Origin: HUN007 sp045643005
Lineage (GTDB): Bacteria; Bacillota; Clostridia; Oscillospirales; Ruminococcaceae
DNA: 64,000 nt
Direction of reading: 5' to 3'
NCBI GenBank assembly: GCA_045643005.1
Contig: JAZUJY010000280.1
Span: forward strand, 1-64,000
Shown: positions 50,876 through 59,587 of the stretch, piece after piece
How the letters are laid out: each line of letters begins with the position of its first letter
Numbering within the stretch: the first letter of the stretch is position 1
Made by a program: the position numbers and the translations under genes
Notes under the pieces: generated by a model
Told to the model about the DNA's origin: nothing
The model's input: the letters and a program-made list of their open reading frames with translations, nothing else
Databases searched by the model: none

Positions 50876-53563
50876 ATGAAAAGGAAACTTCAGAAAATTG
50901 TTTCCGTTGTTTCAGCAGCTGCGATGTGTTCATCTGCTGCTTTTCAGACGGGAACGATGAACGATCGTGCAGCCGCTGCCGGCGGGTATTCTATGGAGAA
51001 GCTGGACAGAGGTATTTATGCGGTAAAATCAGCACAGGGAATGTTTGTAAGCTGGCGATTCAATGCGGATGATTCGTCTGATGCCGAATTCAGACTGTAC
51101 AGAGATGATTCTCTGATCTATACCTCGTCAGCCGGTGAAGCAACATGTTATCTTGACAAGTCAGGAAATGCATTTTCAGTCTACAGAGTGGATACATATG
51201 AAAACGGTTCTTTGAAATCATCTGATAAATGCAGCCTTTCATCCGGGTCTTCGTATTTTGATATTCCGCTTAACAAGCCGTCCGGTTCATGCAGCTATTC
51301 GGCAAATGACTGTTCAGTCGGAGATGTTGACGGTGACGGACAATATGAGATATTTTTAAAATGGGACCCTGAAAATGCCAAGGATAATTCGCAGGAAGGT
51401 TATACTGATAACGTTTACATCGACTGCTATACACTTTCAGGAAAAATGCTGTGGAGAGTTGATCTTGGAAAAAATATCAGAGCAGGACAGCATTATACAC
51501 AGTTCCTGGTAGCTGATTTTGACGGTGACGGAAAGGCAGAGATGACATGCAAAACAGCTGACGGAACTGTTGACGGAAAAGGTCAGGTCATAGGAAATGC
51601 CTGGGCTGACAATAGAAACAGTGCCGGATATGTGCTGAGCGGATCTGAATATTATACGCTTTTTGACGGAATGACCGGTGCGGCGCTGGATACTGTAGAT
51701 TATGAATTCCCCAGAGGAAATGTAAACGACTGGGGCGACAAGTACGGAAACAGAGTTGACAGATTTTTAGGTGCTGTGGCATATCTTGACGGCGTTCATC
51801 CGAGTGCTGTATCAGTAAGAGGCTACTATACCAGAATGACTGCAGTTGCTTATGATGTTGTAAACAAAAAACTGGTCAAACGCTGGACTCATGATTCCGG
51901 AAGCAATGCGTATGACGGCTACGGAAACGGAAACCACAACTGTATGCCTGCCGATGTTGACGGTGACGGAAAACAGGAAATAGTACTGGGTTCCACATGT
52001 ATCGATGACAACGGAAAGACTCTGTGGTGTAACAATAAGGGACATGGCGATGCAATGCATCTCGGTGATTTTCTCCCTGACAGAAACGGACTTGAACTCT
52101 GGGTATGCCATGAAGCTTCGCCATACGGACTTTCCCTTGTGGATGCAGCAACCGGAAACATTATTTTCCATAAGGATGGTTCAAAGGATACAGGAAGATG
52201 CGGTGCTGACAATGTATATGCCGGAAACAGAGGCGCTGAATTCTGGGGAGCTTCAGAATCTACAGTGTTTAACGGTCAGGGACAGAGTATAGGAACACAG
52301 AGACCGGGACAGAACTTTTTCGTGTACTGGGACGGAGATGCAGAAAGAGAGATACTTGACGGAACAACAGTATCAAAATATTTAAGTCCGGCAAATATCA
52401 AAACTATCTTTACAGCAAGCGGATGTATGTCAATAAACGGAACCAAAGCAGTTCCTTCACTTTGTGCTGACATAATCGGTGACTGGAGAGAAGAAATGGT
52501 ATTTCCTCTTGAAAACAGTTCAGCACTGAGAGTATTCACAACAACAAGTACAACGAACATCAGACTTACAACACTTATGCACGATCCTCAGTACAGAATG
52601 CAGGTCGCAGGAGAACAGAACTGTTATAACCAGCCTGCTCATCCGAGTTTTTATCTTGGTTCAGATGCCGATCTGCCGGAGAGACCGTATGTTATGATAA
52701 ACGGTGTTCAGACACAGGGCGGAGCAACACATGCTTCATCAGGTTCATCTGATCCGGGTGACGTATTCAATGTTTCTTTTGATCCGAATACAGAATATAC
52801 GATAAAAAATGTAAACAGCGGTAAATATCTCGATGTTGACAGCAGCGGATCAAATGCAGCGCAGTCAGGATGGATCGATACTGATGGTTCGACGGCATGG
52901 AAAATAGTATCGGACAATGATGGATATTTTTATCTTTATTCACAGTACGGCGATAAAAGTCAGGTGCTTGATATAGCGGGAAAGAAAACTGCTGACGGTA
53001 CAAATGCAGGCATTTACAGGCTTACAGGCGGCGACAATCAGAAATTTGATATTTCTCCAAATGGTGACGGTTCGTACAAGCTTTACACAAAAATTACAGG
53101 CTGTGCTTCGTGCGTGGAAGTGGCCGGAGGTTCATCTGAAGATGGTGCCAATGTTCAGCAGTATCAGGTAAACGGATATAACTGTCAGGACTGGATCATA
53201 GAACCTTTGAATAAGAAGACCCCCGAAACTGAGATCACAACAACAGCTGAGACAACAACAACTGAAGCACCTGTGTCAGTTTCTGACTCCGAAAAAACGA
53301 TCGTATCAACAGTATCGGAAACAACAACTGAGAATAATACATATGAAATAATATACGGAGACATCAACGTTGACGGTGTAGCAGATCTGACAGATCTGAC
53401 TGTACTCAGTATTTATCTTATGGGTGGAATTAAACTGGAAGCATCACAGATTATTGCGGCTGATATTGACGGCAACGGGATAACGGATATCGCTGACCTC
53501 GCAAGATTCAAACAGTATGTTTCCCATGATTCGGCAGTTACTGTTCTCGGTCCGAAAAACTGA
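50876..53563 (+). CDS. Secreted rhamnogalacturonan lyase (PL11) with ricin-type and dockerin domains
   Basis: 895 residues from the ATG at 50876, nine bases past AAAGGTG; an in-frame GTG at 50864 is rejected. Signal peptide about 1-35. Residues 35-620 are a PL11 beta-propeller: an N-terminal strand domain (GMFVSWRFN), then calcium loops such as DVDGDGQYEIFLKWDPENAK, DFDGDGKAEMTCKTADGTVD and DVDGDGKQEIVLGS. It cleaves the rhamnogalacturonan I backbone of pectin by beta-elimination. About 638-780 is a ricin-type beta-trefoil (CBM13-like; YTIKNVNSGKYLDVD, QDWIIEP). A Thr-rich linker leads to a dockerin at about 826-885, with loops DINVDGVADLTD and DIDGNGITDIAD. It would dock onto a cohesin. Confidence 0.93.
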   Translation: MKRKLQKIVSVVSAAAMCSSAAFQTGTMNDRAAAAGGYSMEKLDRGIYAVKSAQGMFVSWRFNADDSSDAEFRLYRDDSLIYTSSAGEATCYLDKSGNAFSVYRVDTYENGSLKSSDKCSLSSGSSYFDIPLNKPSGSCSYSANDCSVGDVDGDGQYEIFLKWDPENAKDNSQEGYTDNVYIDCYTLSGKMLWRVDLGKNIRAGQHYTQFLVADFDGDGKAEMTCKTADGTVDGKGQVIGNAWADNRNSAGYVLSGSEYYTLFDGMTGAALDTVDYEFPRGNVNDWGDKYGNRVDRFLGAVAYLDGVHPSAVSVRGYYTRMTAVAYDVVNKKLVKRWTHDSGSNAYDGYGNGNHNCMPADVDGDGKQEIVLGSTCIDDNGKTLWCNNKGHGDAMHLGDFLPDRNGLELWVCHEASPYGLSLVDAATGNIIFHKDGSKDTGRCGADNVYAGNRGAEFWGASESTVFNGQGQSIGTQRPGQNFFVYWDGDAEREILDGTTVSKYLSPANIKTIFTASGCMSINGTKAVPSLCADIIGDWREEMVFPLENSSALRVFTTTSTTNIRLTTLMHDPQYRMQVAGEQNCYNQPAHPSFYLGSDADLPERPYVMINGVQTQGGATHASSGSSDPGDVFNVSFDPNTEYTIKNVNSGKYLDVDSSGSNAAQSGWIDTDGSTAWKIVSDNDGYFYLYSQYGDKSQVLDIAGKKTADGTNAGIYRLTGGDNQKFDISPNGDGSYKLYTKITGCASCVEVAGGSSEDGANVQQYQVNGYNCQDWIIEPLNKKTPETEITTTAETTTTEAPVSVSDSEKTIVSTVSETTTENNTYEIIYGDINVDGVADLTDLTVLSIYLMGGIKLEASQIIAADIDGNGITDIADLARFKQYVSHDSAVTVLGPKN

Positions 53564-53592
53564 TCATCTGACAAGAAAAATTTATAGAATAA

Positions 53593-53627
53593 AAATATCC
53601 TCCCCGATCCTGAGAGAGGATATTTTT
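53593..53627 (+). terminator. Terminator after the PL11 gene
   Basis: AATATCCTC pairs with GAGGATATT, followed by six T. Confidence 0.85.
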
Positions 53628-53711
53628 TGTGCAAATTTTATGATAATTGTGATAAACATGATTGGGGAAAACGGATATTTGATGAAACAAATTACAGATT
53701 AGAAAATTTGG

Positions 53712-53740
53712 TAGACAAGGAAAAACTATTATGATATACT
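53712..53740 (+). promoter_or_regulatory. Promoter of the lipoprotein gene at 53841
   Basis: TAGACA, 17 bases, TATACT with extended TGA. Confidence 0.6.
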
Positions 53741-53840
53741 ATATAATGGATATTGAGCAAGGAATAACATATTTCTTGTAATTGCTTTTAGAAATTTCAG
53801 ATATACAGACAGTTTTCATACTGCAGACAGGAGAATTATT

Positions 53841-54683
53841 ATGAGCAAAAAAATATTATTGTTTTTGATCTGTTCATCGCTTCTTTTCGGTGCTTCTTCA
53901 TGCAATGAGGCAAAAAAAGACAGCAGTGGTTCATCAGGATCTGTTTCAGATCAGGCATCAACTGACACGGAAAATGATGGTGAAAACAATAAAGATAATA
54001 AAAACAATAAAGATAATAAAAATAAAAAGGATAATAAAAACGGTAACCCTGCCGATTCAGATGCCCCGGACAATACGGGCGAGAATGATCCGATGAATGC
54101 AGATAAGAATGACGGCGTTTCAAATCAGGGCGGAAGCGGTCAGACTGCATCAGCTGCCACAATGTTTAAAACAGGTGTCTGGGCAGCTACTGACGGAAAA
54201 GTTTCTTTCAGCTATTATTTTATCGACAGCAAAAATCAGTGCGGACGTCAGGAAAACATGCTCAGTCATCAGGGAATAGAATTTTCATATACTTTTGACG
54301 GAGAGTACGTTGTATTTGACCAGAGTTCACTTCATGAGATAGATAATTGTATAGTGACCATGATCTCAGATACCGAAGGAATGATCGAATGGCCGAACAG
54401 CAGAGTTGAGACCCTGACATTTATTACTTCAGATATCAACGGTTTTACTTATCATTCAAACTTTGAACTTGAATCAGCAGCTCAGGAATTCTATACAAAG
54501 GATATGACTGAGGAAGAATCATACAAGTATATGGTAAGATCTGAAAACGAAAAAGGCGGAAAGGTAAGGATCGAGATATATACATTTGAAGATAATGATA
54601 TTCATGTTCAGATGGTATACAATGTAGATCAGTCAACCGGAAAAGGAACTGATAATTCAGGAACAGAGATCAGTTTTTTCTGA
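53841..54683 (+). CDS. Lipoprotein with Asn/Lys/Asp repeat linker
   Basis: 280 residues. The lipobox FGASSC places the lipidated Cys at 21. The linker contains short tandem NKDNK-type units encoded at 53989-54042, an AAT/AAA/GAT-rich stretch prone to slippage. The C-terminal domain (about 108-280) is beta-rich (FKTGVWAATDGKVSFSYYFI, then MIEWPNSRVETLTFI). Function unknown. It follows the PL11 gene with its own promoter, and the unknown gene at 54695 follows 11 bases later. Confidence 0.75.
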   Translation: MSKKILLFLICSSLLFGASSCNEAKKDSSGSSGSVSDQASTDTENDGENNKDNKNNKDNKNKKDNKNGNPADSDAPDNTGENDPMNADKNDGVSNQGGSGQTASAATMFKTGVWAATDGKVSFSYYFIDSKNQCGRQENMLSHQGIEFSYTFDGEYVVFDQSSLHEIDNCIVTMISDTEGMIEWPNSRVETLTFITSDINGFTYHSNFELESAAQEFYTKDMTEEESYKYMVRSENEKGGKVRIEIYTFEDNDIHVQMVYNVDQSTGKGTDNSGTEISFF

Positions 54684-54694
54684 TGAATTAAAAT

Positions 54695-56107
54695 ATGAGC
54701 AGCAGTATCAGATTATTTATAACAAATCCATCAGGTGATCATCCGGATATACATTTCAGAAGACATTTCAGAGTTGATGGAAAAATATTATCGCAGACAG
54801 AGATACCGGACGATTCGGTATTAAAAGTCACACTTTATGATCATAACAACAGACCGGTAAGAAAGGTTAGTTCATTGAGAAAAAATGACCTGCGTGCGGA
54901 TATCTTCAACAGCGGACTTACATGCTACAGAGAAAAACTTGATCCCGGCAGAGAGAAAATGAAACAGTTCGGATTCCCGGAGATCATGGTTGAAGACCCT
55001 GATGATCCTGAGCTTTCGATAAAGAAAGCATCCATCAAATGCTTTTATTCAGACAGTCTCTTTAAGTCTGTGATAGTAAGCGGTACTGATTCAGAGCATG
55101 GCATGATCTTTGATGACGGAATCGGATTTCTCGATGATAATTCAGAGCCGTTTGAACTCCTTCCTGAGGGAGAGTACAGGATCTGTGTCAGTTTATGTTC
55201 TCGTGAAGGAACAGAGCTTGCAGGTGATGAAAAGAACATCAGGATCTGTTCAAATAAAAAACAGATAATCTGCCGTTTCAATCCGGATTCGCATCATGAC
55301 AATATGATCAGATGGAGCGAGGATTCAGGCATCCCGATAATCAACGATCTTGTGCCGGGATATCTCTCTCCTTATCTGGGAAAATGGTATTATCACATGG
55401 GCCTTTTAAAAATGTACAGGGCAAATGATATTTCCATGTACGTTTCGTCAGAGGTCCATATGTTTGTCTACCTTATAGATCCGACCAGTACATCGTATGA
55501 AACGGAGCTCGCATTTCTGGAAACACTTGAAAGAGTCGAGGATCCTCGATATTTTTCAGCTTACTGCTATGACATAGGAGAAGCGGACGGAGGTAAACGC
55601 TGTTTTTTTGAAAGAAAAGGAAAAATAATCCGTTTTGAAGAAAATGAATTCATGAAGCTTTGCAGAGTTGATACGGTTTCATCCGAAGCTGAAGAAAACG
55701 TTTTTTGCATAGATTTCAGAAATGTGATAAAAACAGCCTTTTCTGATGAAAAAATAGTACTGTCAGCAGGCTCAAAAGCAGCATTTACCGGAGTTGTAAG
55801 ACCACTTCAGTTTGATAAGTCCGGATATGTTTTAAAACCTGATAACACATACTGTATAAAAAATGAAGTAAGTTTTCTGAGGTATACGTTCAGATACAAC
55901 GGAAAAATATTTTCTGAGGACAGAAGTCTTCTTATGGAAAGAATTGATGATGAACCGATCGGATCATCAGTATATGAATTTTACAATATTTTTGAGATAC
56001 CTGAGGATTCATGCGGATTTAAAATTAATATCAGTATAGATGCATATGACAGAAATGGAATAAGGACAAAGGCAGGAATTTCTTTTGACATTTTTGTAAA
56101 GCAGTAA
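54695..56107 (+). CDS. Unknown protein, beta-rich
   Basis: 470 residues, acidic, no signal peptide or membrane segment. Many alternating strands with Asp/Pro loops, no repeats. GYLSPYLGKWYYHMGLLKMY near the middle is the most distinctive stretch. Cysteines are scattered, without metal spacing. It is 11 bases downstream of the lipoprotein gene, so it is probably co-transcribed, but the start codon has no strong ribosome binding site and may rely on coupling. No family is recognised. Confidence 0.6.
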   Translation: MSSSIRLFITNPSGDHPDIHFRRHFRVDGKILSQTEIPDDSVLKVTLYDHNNRPVRKVSSLRKNDLRADIFNSGLTCYREKLDPGREKMKQFGFPEIMVEDPDDPELSIKKASIKCFYSDSLFKSVIVSGTDSEHGMIFDDGIGFLDDNSEPFELLPEGEYRICVSLCSREGTELAGDEKNIRICSNKKQIICRFNPDSHHDNMIRWSEDSGIPIINDLVPGYLSPYLGKWYYHMGLLKMYRANDISMYVSSEVHMFVYLIDPTSTSYETELAFLETLERVEDPRYFSAYCYDIGEADGGKRCFFERKGKIIRFEENEFMKLCRVDTVSSEAEENVFCIDFRNVIKTAFSDEKIVLSAGSKAAFTGVVRPLQFDKSGYVLKPDNTYCIKNEVSFLRYTFRYNGKIFSEDRSLLMERIDDEPIGSSVYEFYNIFEIPEDSCGFKINISIDAYDRNGIRTKAGISFDIFVKQ

Positions 56108-56227
56108 ATAGTCAGGAAAATGACAGACTTTTGATGCATTTGTACAAAATATCAAAATTCATTTAGATATTCGTATAACTTTGGTAGAAAAAATCATAGC
56201 AAAATACTTTTAAAGCATGAGAATTTG

Positions 56228-56236
56228 TGGTATAAT
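56228..56236 (+). promoter_or_regulatory. Extended -10 promoter of phoH
   Basis: TGGTATAAT fits TGnTATAAT; the -35 is weak (TTTTAA). Confidence 0.55.
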
Positions 56237-56294
56237 ATAAATAGGAAAAGTATTTGCTTTGACGACATTTTGATTTAGGGAAAGAGTGATATGT

Positions 56295-57260
56295 ATGGCT
56301 GAAAAAATAATTAATGTTGACAGTAGTGATCAGATTCAGGAATTGCTCGGCAACTGTGATTCCAACCTTGATGCGATTCAGAAAAAGTATAACGTCGTAG
56401 TAATCAGCCGCGGAAACAATATTAAGATTATCGGTGATGATGCAAATGTCAGCGAAGCACATCAGGCTATAAGAGCACTTCTTGAGTTTGCCGGAAAGGG
56501 CGAAAACATCAATGAACAGTCTGTAAGATATGTTACAAATATGGTAGCAGAGGGTGCTGAAAAGGAACTCAAAGCTATGATGGGCGACAGCATATGCCTT
56601 ACGACTTCGGGTAAGATAGTTCGTCCTAAGACCGTAGGTCAGCAAAAATATGTTGATGCGATAAAAAACAATACGATAGTTATCGGAATCGGTCCTGCCG
56701 GTACCGGAAAGACTTATCTTGCGGTCGCTATGGCGGTAAAGGCGTTCAAGGCCCATGAGATAACAAAGATCATACTTACACGTCCTGCAGTTGAAGCAGG
56801 TGAAAATCTTGGATTTCTTCCGGGTGATCTTCAGGAAAAGGTTGATCCTTATCTCAGACCTTTGTATGATGGTCTTTTTGATATGCTTGGTGCAGAAACC
56901 TTCCAGAAACATATGGAAAAAGGTACTATCGAAGTTGCTCCTCTTGCTTATATGAGAGGAAGAACACTTGATGATGCATTTATTATTCTTGATGAAGCTC
57001 AGAATACTACATCCGAGCAGCTGAAAATGTTCCTTACAAGACTTGGAACAAACAGTAAAATGGTTATCACCGGAGATGTAACACAGATAGATCTGCCTTC
57101 AAGCAAAAAATCAGGACTTGTTGAAGTAACAAAGGTCCTTAAAAATGTTGAAGATATTTCTATTCAGAAATTTTCTGACAAGGATGTCGTAAGACATAAG
57201 CTTGTTCAGGATATCATAAAAGCCTATGAGAAGTATTTTGAAGAAGGGAAGAAAAAGTAA
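56295..57260 (+). CDS. phoH: PhoH-like ATPase
   Basis: 321 residues from the ATG at 56295; an in-frame GTG at 56286 is less likely. The N-terminus has a KH-like domain (about 15-75, with VVISRGNNIKIIGDD). The P-loop is GPAGTGKTYLA. LPGDLQEKVDPYLRPLYD, LDEAQNTTSEQLKMFLTRLG and MVITGDVTQIDLP complete the family pattern. The phoH-ybeY-era order is conserved in Firmicutes and links it to rRNA maturation; the exact reaction is not established. Confidence 0.95.
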   Translation: MAEKIINVDSSDQIQELLGNCDSNLDAIQKKYNVVVISRGNNIKIIGDDANVSEAHQAIRALLEFAGKGENINEQSVRYVTNMVAEGAEKELKAMMGDSICLTTSGKIVRPKTVGQQKYVDAIKNNTIVIGIGPAGTGKTYLAVAMAVKAFKAHEITKIILTRPAVEAGENLGFLPGDLQEKVDPYLRPLYDGLFDMLGAETFQKHMEKGTIEVAPLAYMRGRTLDDAFIILDEAQNTTSEQLKMFLTRLGTNSKMVITGDVTQIDLPSSKKSGLVEVTKVLKNVEDISIQKFSDKDVVRHKLVQDIIKAYEKYFEEGKKK

Positions 57261-57263
57261 ATT

Positions 57264-57770
57264 ATGGCTAAACTAAAGGTTTATATTAAAAATTCACAGT
57301 CGGAGGTAAAGATTCCTGTAGGTATAAGACTTCTTATCAGACGCTGCTGTCAGGCAGTTCTTATCACAGAGAAGTTTAAAAGAGATACTGAAGTCAGTGT
57401 TTCATTTATCAACAACAAGGAAATCAGAAATCTTAACAGGATCTACCGTGACAAGGACAAGTCAACTGATGTTCTGTCATTTCCTCTCGGCGAGGACGGA
57501 AATTATGATATAAACACAGATACGGGGTATGTAATGCTTGGGGATATAGTTATTTCACTTGAGACTGCTGTTAAGCAGGCTGAAAATTTCGGACACTCTC
57601 TTGAAAGAGAAGTTGGATTCCTGACCGTTCATTCCATGCTCCATCTATTAGGTTATGACCATGAAAAGAGCACCCTTGAATCCAGAATCATGCGTGAAAA
57701 GGAAGAAGCTGTTCTTGAAAAGCTCGGAATTTCCAGAGATGAAACTTTTGTTTCAAAGGCCGGACTTTAA
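57264..57770 (+). CDS. ybeY: Endoribonuclease YbeY
   Basis: 168 residues. The zinc motif is HSMLHLLGYDH (H-X3-H-X5-H), preceded by DKSTDVLSFP and MLGDIVIS. It takes part in 16S rRNA 3'-end processing and ribosome quality control. It begins three bases after the phoH stop. Confidence 0.96.
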   Translation: MAKLKVYIKNSQSEVKIPVGIRLLIRRCCQAVLITEKFKRDTEVSVSFINNKEIRNLNRIYRDKDKSTDVLSFPLGEDGNYDINTDTGYVMLGDIVISLETAVKQAENFGHSLEREVGFLTVHSMLHLLGYDHEKSTLESRIMREKEEAVLEKLGISRDETFVSKAGL

Positions 57771-57787
57771 GAAAGGGCAAAGCTGAA

Positions 57788-58684
57788 ATGACCAAAACAG
57801 TATTTATTACTATTGCCGGCAGGACAAATGCCGGCAAATCTTCATTATTAAATGCACTGATAGGCGAAAAAATCGCATCCGTCAGTTCAAAAAGCCAGAC
57901 TACCCGTACAAAGATCACAGGCGTTGTAAATGTTGATGAAACCCAGCTCGTGTTTATAGACACACCGGGTCTTCATAAAGCAAGGAACAAGCTTAGTGAA
58001 TATATGTTAAAGGCAGTCAGGGATTCTGCTGAGGATATAGATGCCATATTTTTTATGGCAGACTGTACAAGACCTCTCGGACAGCAGGAAAAAGAGATGC
58101 TTGCATCGTTTAACGCTCAGAAAACACCTGTTGTTCTTATTTTGAATAAAATAGATCTTCTTGAAGACAAAGCTCAGCTTGCAAAGATGATTTCTGAACT
58201 GAGTTCGGAGTTTGTCTTTGAGGATGTAATACCGATAAGTGTCATCATGAATGACGGTGTAGACATCGTACTTGACAAGGCTCTTGAAATGGCTGTTGAG
58301 AGTCCTCACTTTTTCGGTCCTGATACCATCACTGATCAGCCTGAAAAAGTTATAGCAGGAGAAATAGTCAGGGAAAAGCTGCTTGAACTTCTTGATGATG
58401 AAGTTCCGCACGGCATTGCAGTAGCCGTTGAGACCATGAGAGAACGAGATGACAAGGATCTTCTCGATATTTCTGCAGTTATTTTTTGCGAAAAGGCATC
58501 ACATAAAGGCATTATAATCGGAAAAGGCGGCAGAATGCTGAAAAAAGCAGCATCGCTTGCAAGAGAAGAACTTGAAGAATTTTTCCAGATAAAAGTAAAT
58601 CTTCAGTGCTGGGTAAAAGTTAAAGAGGACTGGAGAAACAGGGAAGCCCTGATCAGGACTTTCGGACTTTCTGATAAAGACTGA
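57788..58684 (+). CDS. era: GTPase Era
   Basis: 298 residues. G1 GRTNAGKSSLLNAL, with Thr and Ala where GRPNVGKS is more common; G2 region SSKSQTTRTKI; G3 DTPGLH; G4 NKID. The C-terminal KH domain has GIIIGKGGRMLKK. Era binds the 3' end of 16S rRNA in 30S assembly. In many Firmicutes a diacylglycerol kinase gene separates ybeY and era; here it is absent. Confidence 0.96.
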   Translation: MTKTVFITIAGRTNAGKSSLLNALIGEKIASVSSKSQTTRTKITGVVNVDETQLVFIDTPGLHKARNKLSEYMLKAVRDSAEDIDAIFFMADCTRPLGQQEKEMLASFNAQKTPVVLILNKIDLLEDKAQLAKMISELSSEFVFEDVIPISVIMNDGVDIVLDKALEMAVESPHFFGPDTITDQPEKVIAGEIVREKLLELLDDEVPHGIAVAVETMRERDDKDLLDISAVIFCEKASHKGIIIGKGGRMLKKAASLAREELEEFFQIKVNLQCWVKVKEDWRNREALIRTFGLSDKD

Positions 58685-58690
58685 GATCGT

Positions 58691-58725
58691 AAGGAACTGC
58701 AATTATTTTGTCAGTTCCTTTTTTT
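58691..58725 (+). terminator. Terminator between era and recO
   Basis: AAGGAACTG pairs with CAGTTCCTT, followed by seven T. Confidence 0.88.
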
Positions 58726-58768
58726 GAGCTGAATATATGTGAAACATCAGAATTTTGGAGTGATACAG

Positions 58769-59536
58769 ATGCTTTTGGTTACAGTAAACGGAATAGTTAT
58801 CCGTGAACGGCAGTCCGGAGACAACGATAAGTTCCTTGATATTCTGACAGATAAAAACGGAATAGTTGAAGTTATGGCCAAGGGAGTGAAAAGGCTGACC
58901 AGTAAAAATGCAGCTGCTGCACAGCTTTTTGCCTATTCAAAATTCTGTCTGAATATGAAAAACAACAGGTATTATGTTGAAAGTGCTGAACCGATAAAAA
59001 TATTTTATGCAATTCGTGAAGACCTTGAAAAGCTTTCACTTGCATCATATTTTTCTGAAGTGGTTTCATATGCATTTACTCCGGATGAATCAGGCTCTGA
59101 GGATGTTCTTAGATTGTTTCTGAATGTTCTCCATTTTTTATCTGAAGGAAAGCGTGAAAATGCTTTGTTGAAAAGTATTTTTGAATTTCGTTTTATGTCT
59201 GAGACCGGACAAATGCCGAATCTTATCGGATGTACACGATGCTGTACTTATCTGACAGATAAAATGTATTTTTTACCGGAAAACGGAACACTGTTCTGTG
59301 AAAGCTGTTTTTCATCGGTTCATGGAATTGAAGCAGTTCCTGTCGGGGCGTCTGTTGTTCATGCATTAAGACAGATAGCACTGACAGACATGAAACAGAT
59401 ATTTAATTTTAATCTTACCGGAAACAGTCTGAAGGTGCTGTCTGATATTACGGAACGATATCTTCTGAAACATCTGGGAAGACATTTTAAAACATTGGAT
59501 TTTTATAAAAGCCTGATAAACTCAGAAATTTCATAA
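58769..59536 (+). CDS. recO: DNA repair protein RecO
   Basis: 255 residues from the ATG at 58769, eight bases past GGAG; an upstream in-frame start near 58739 is rejected. The N-terminal OB fold contains GIVIRERQSGDNDKFLDIL. A CxxC pair (CTRC) and CESC form the zinc site at about 168-190. RecO helps load RecA onto SSB-coated DNA. It lacks an obvious own promoter after the era terminator. Confidence 0.92.
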   Translation: MLLVTVNGIVIRERQSGDNDKFLDILTDKNGIVEVMAKGVKRLTSKNAAAAQLFAYSKFCLNMKNNRYYVESAEPIKIFYAIREDLEKLSLASYFSEVVSYAFTPDESGSEDVLRLFLNVLHFLSEGKRENALLKSIFEFRFMSETGQMPNLIGCTRCCTYLTDKMYFLPENGTLFCESCFSSVHGIEAVPVGASVVHALRQIALTDMKQIFNFNLTGNSLKVLSDITERYLLKHLGRHFKTLDFYKSLINSEIS

Positions 59537-59587
59537 CGACACGGATCTTTAAATGAGTTTTTATGGCATTGACAGAAAGAGAGAAAC

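Noticed and set aside
53593..53627. CTGAGA string suggesting a TPP riboswitch element
   Set aside because: It lies in the loop of the PL11 terminator after the stop codon and has no other riboswitch parts.
53989..54042. CRISPR-like short tandem repeats
   Set aside because: The repeats are in frame inside a lipoprotein gene, have no spacers, and encode a low-complexity linker.
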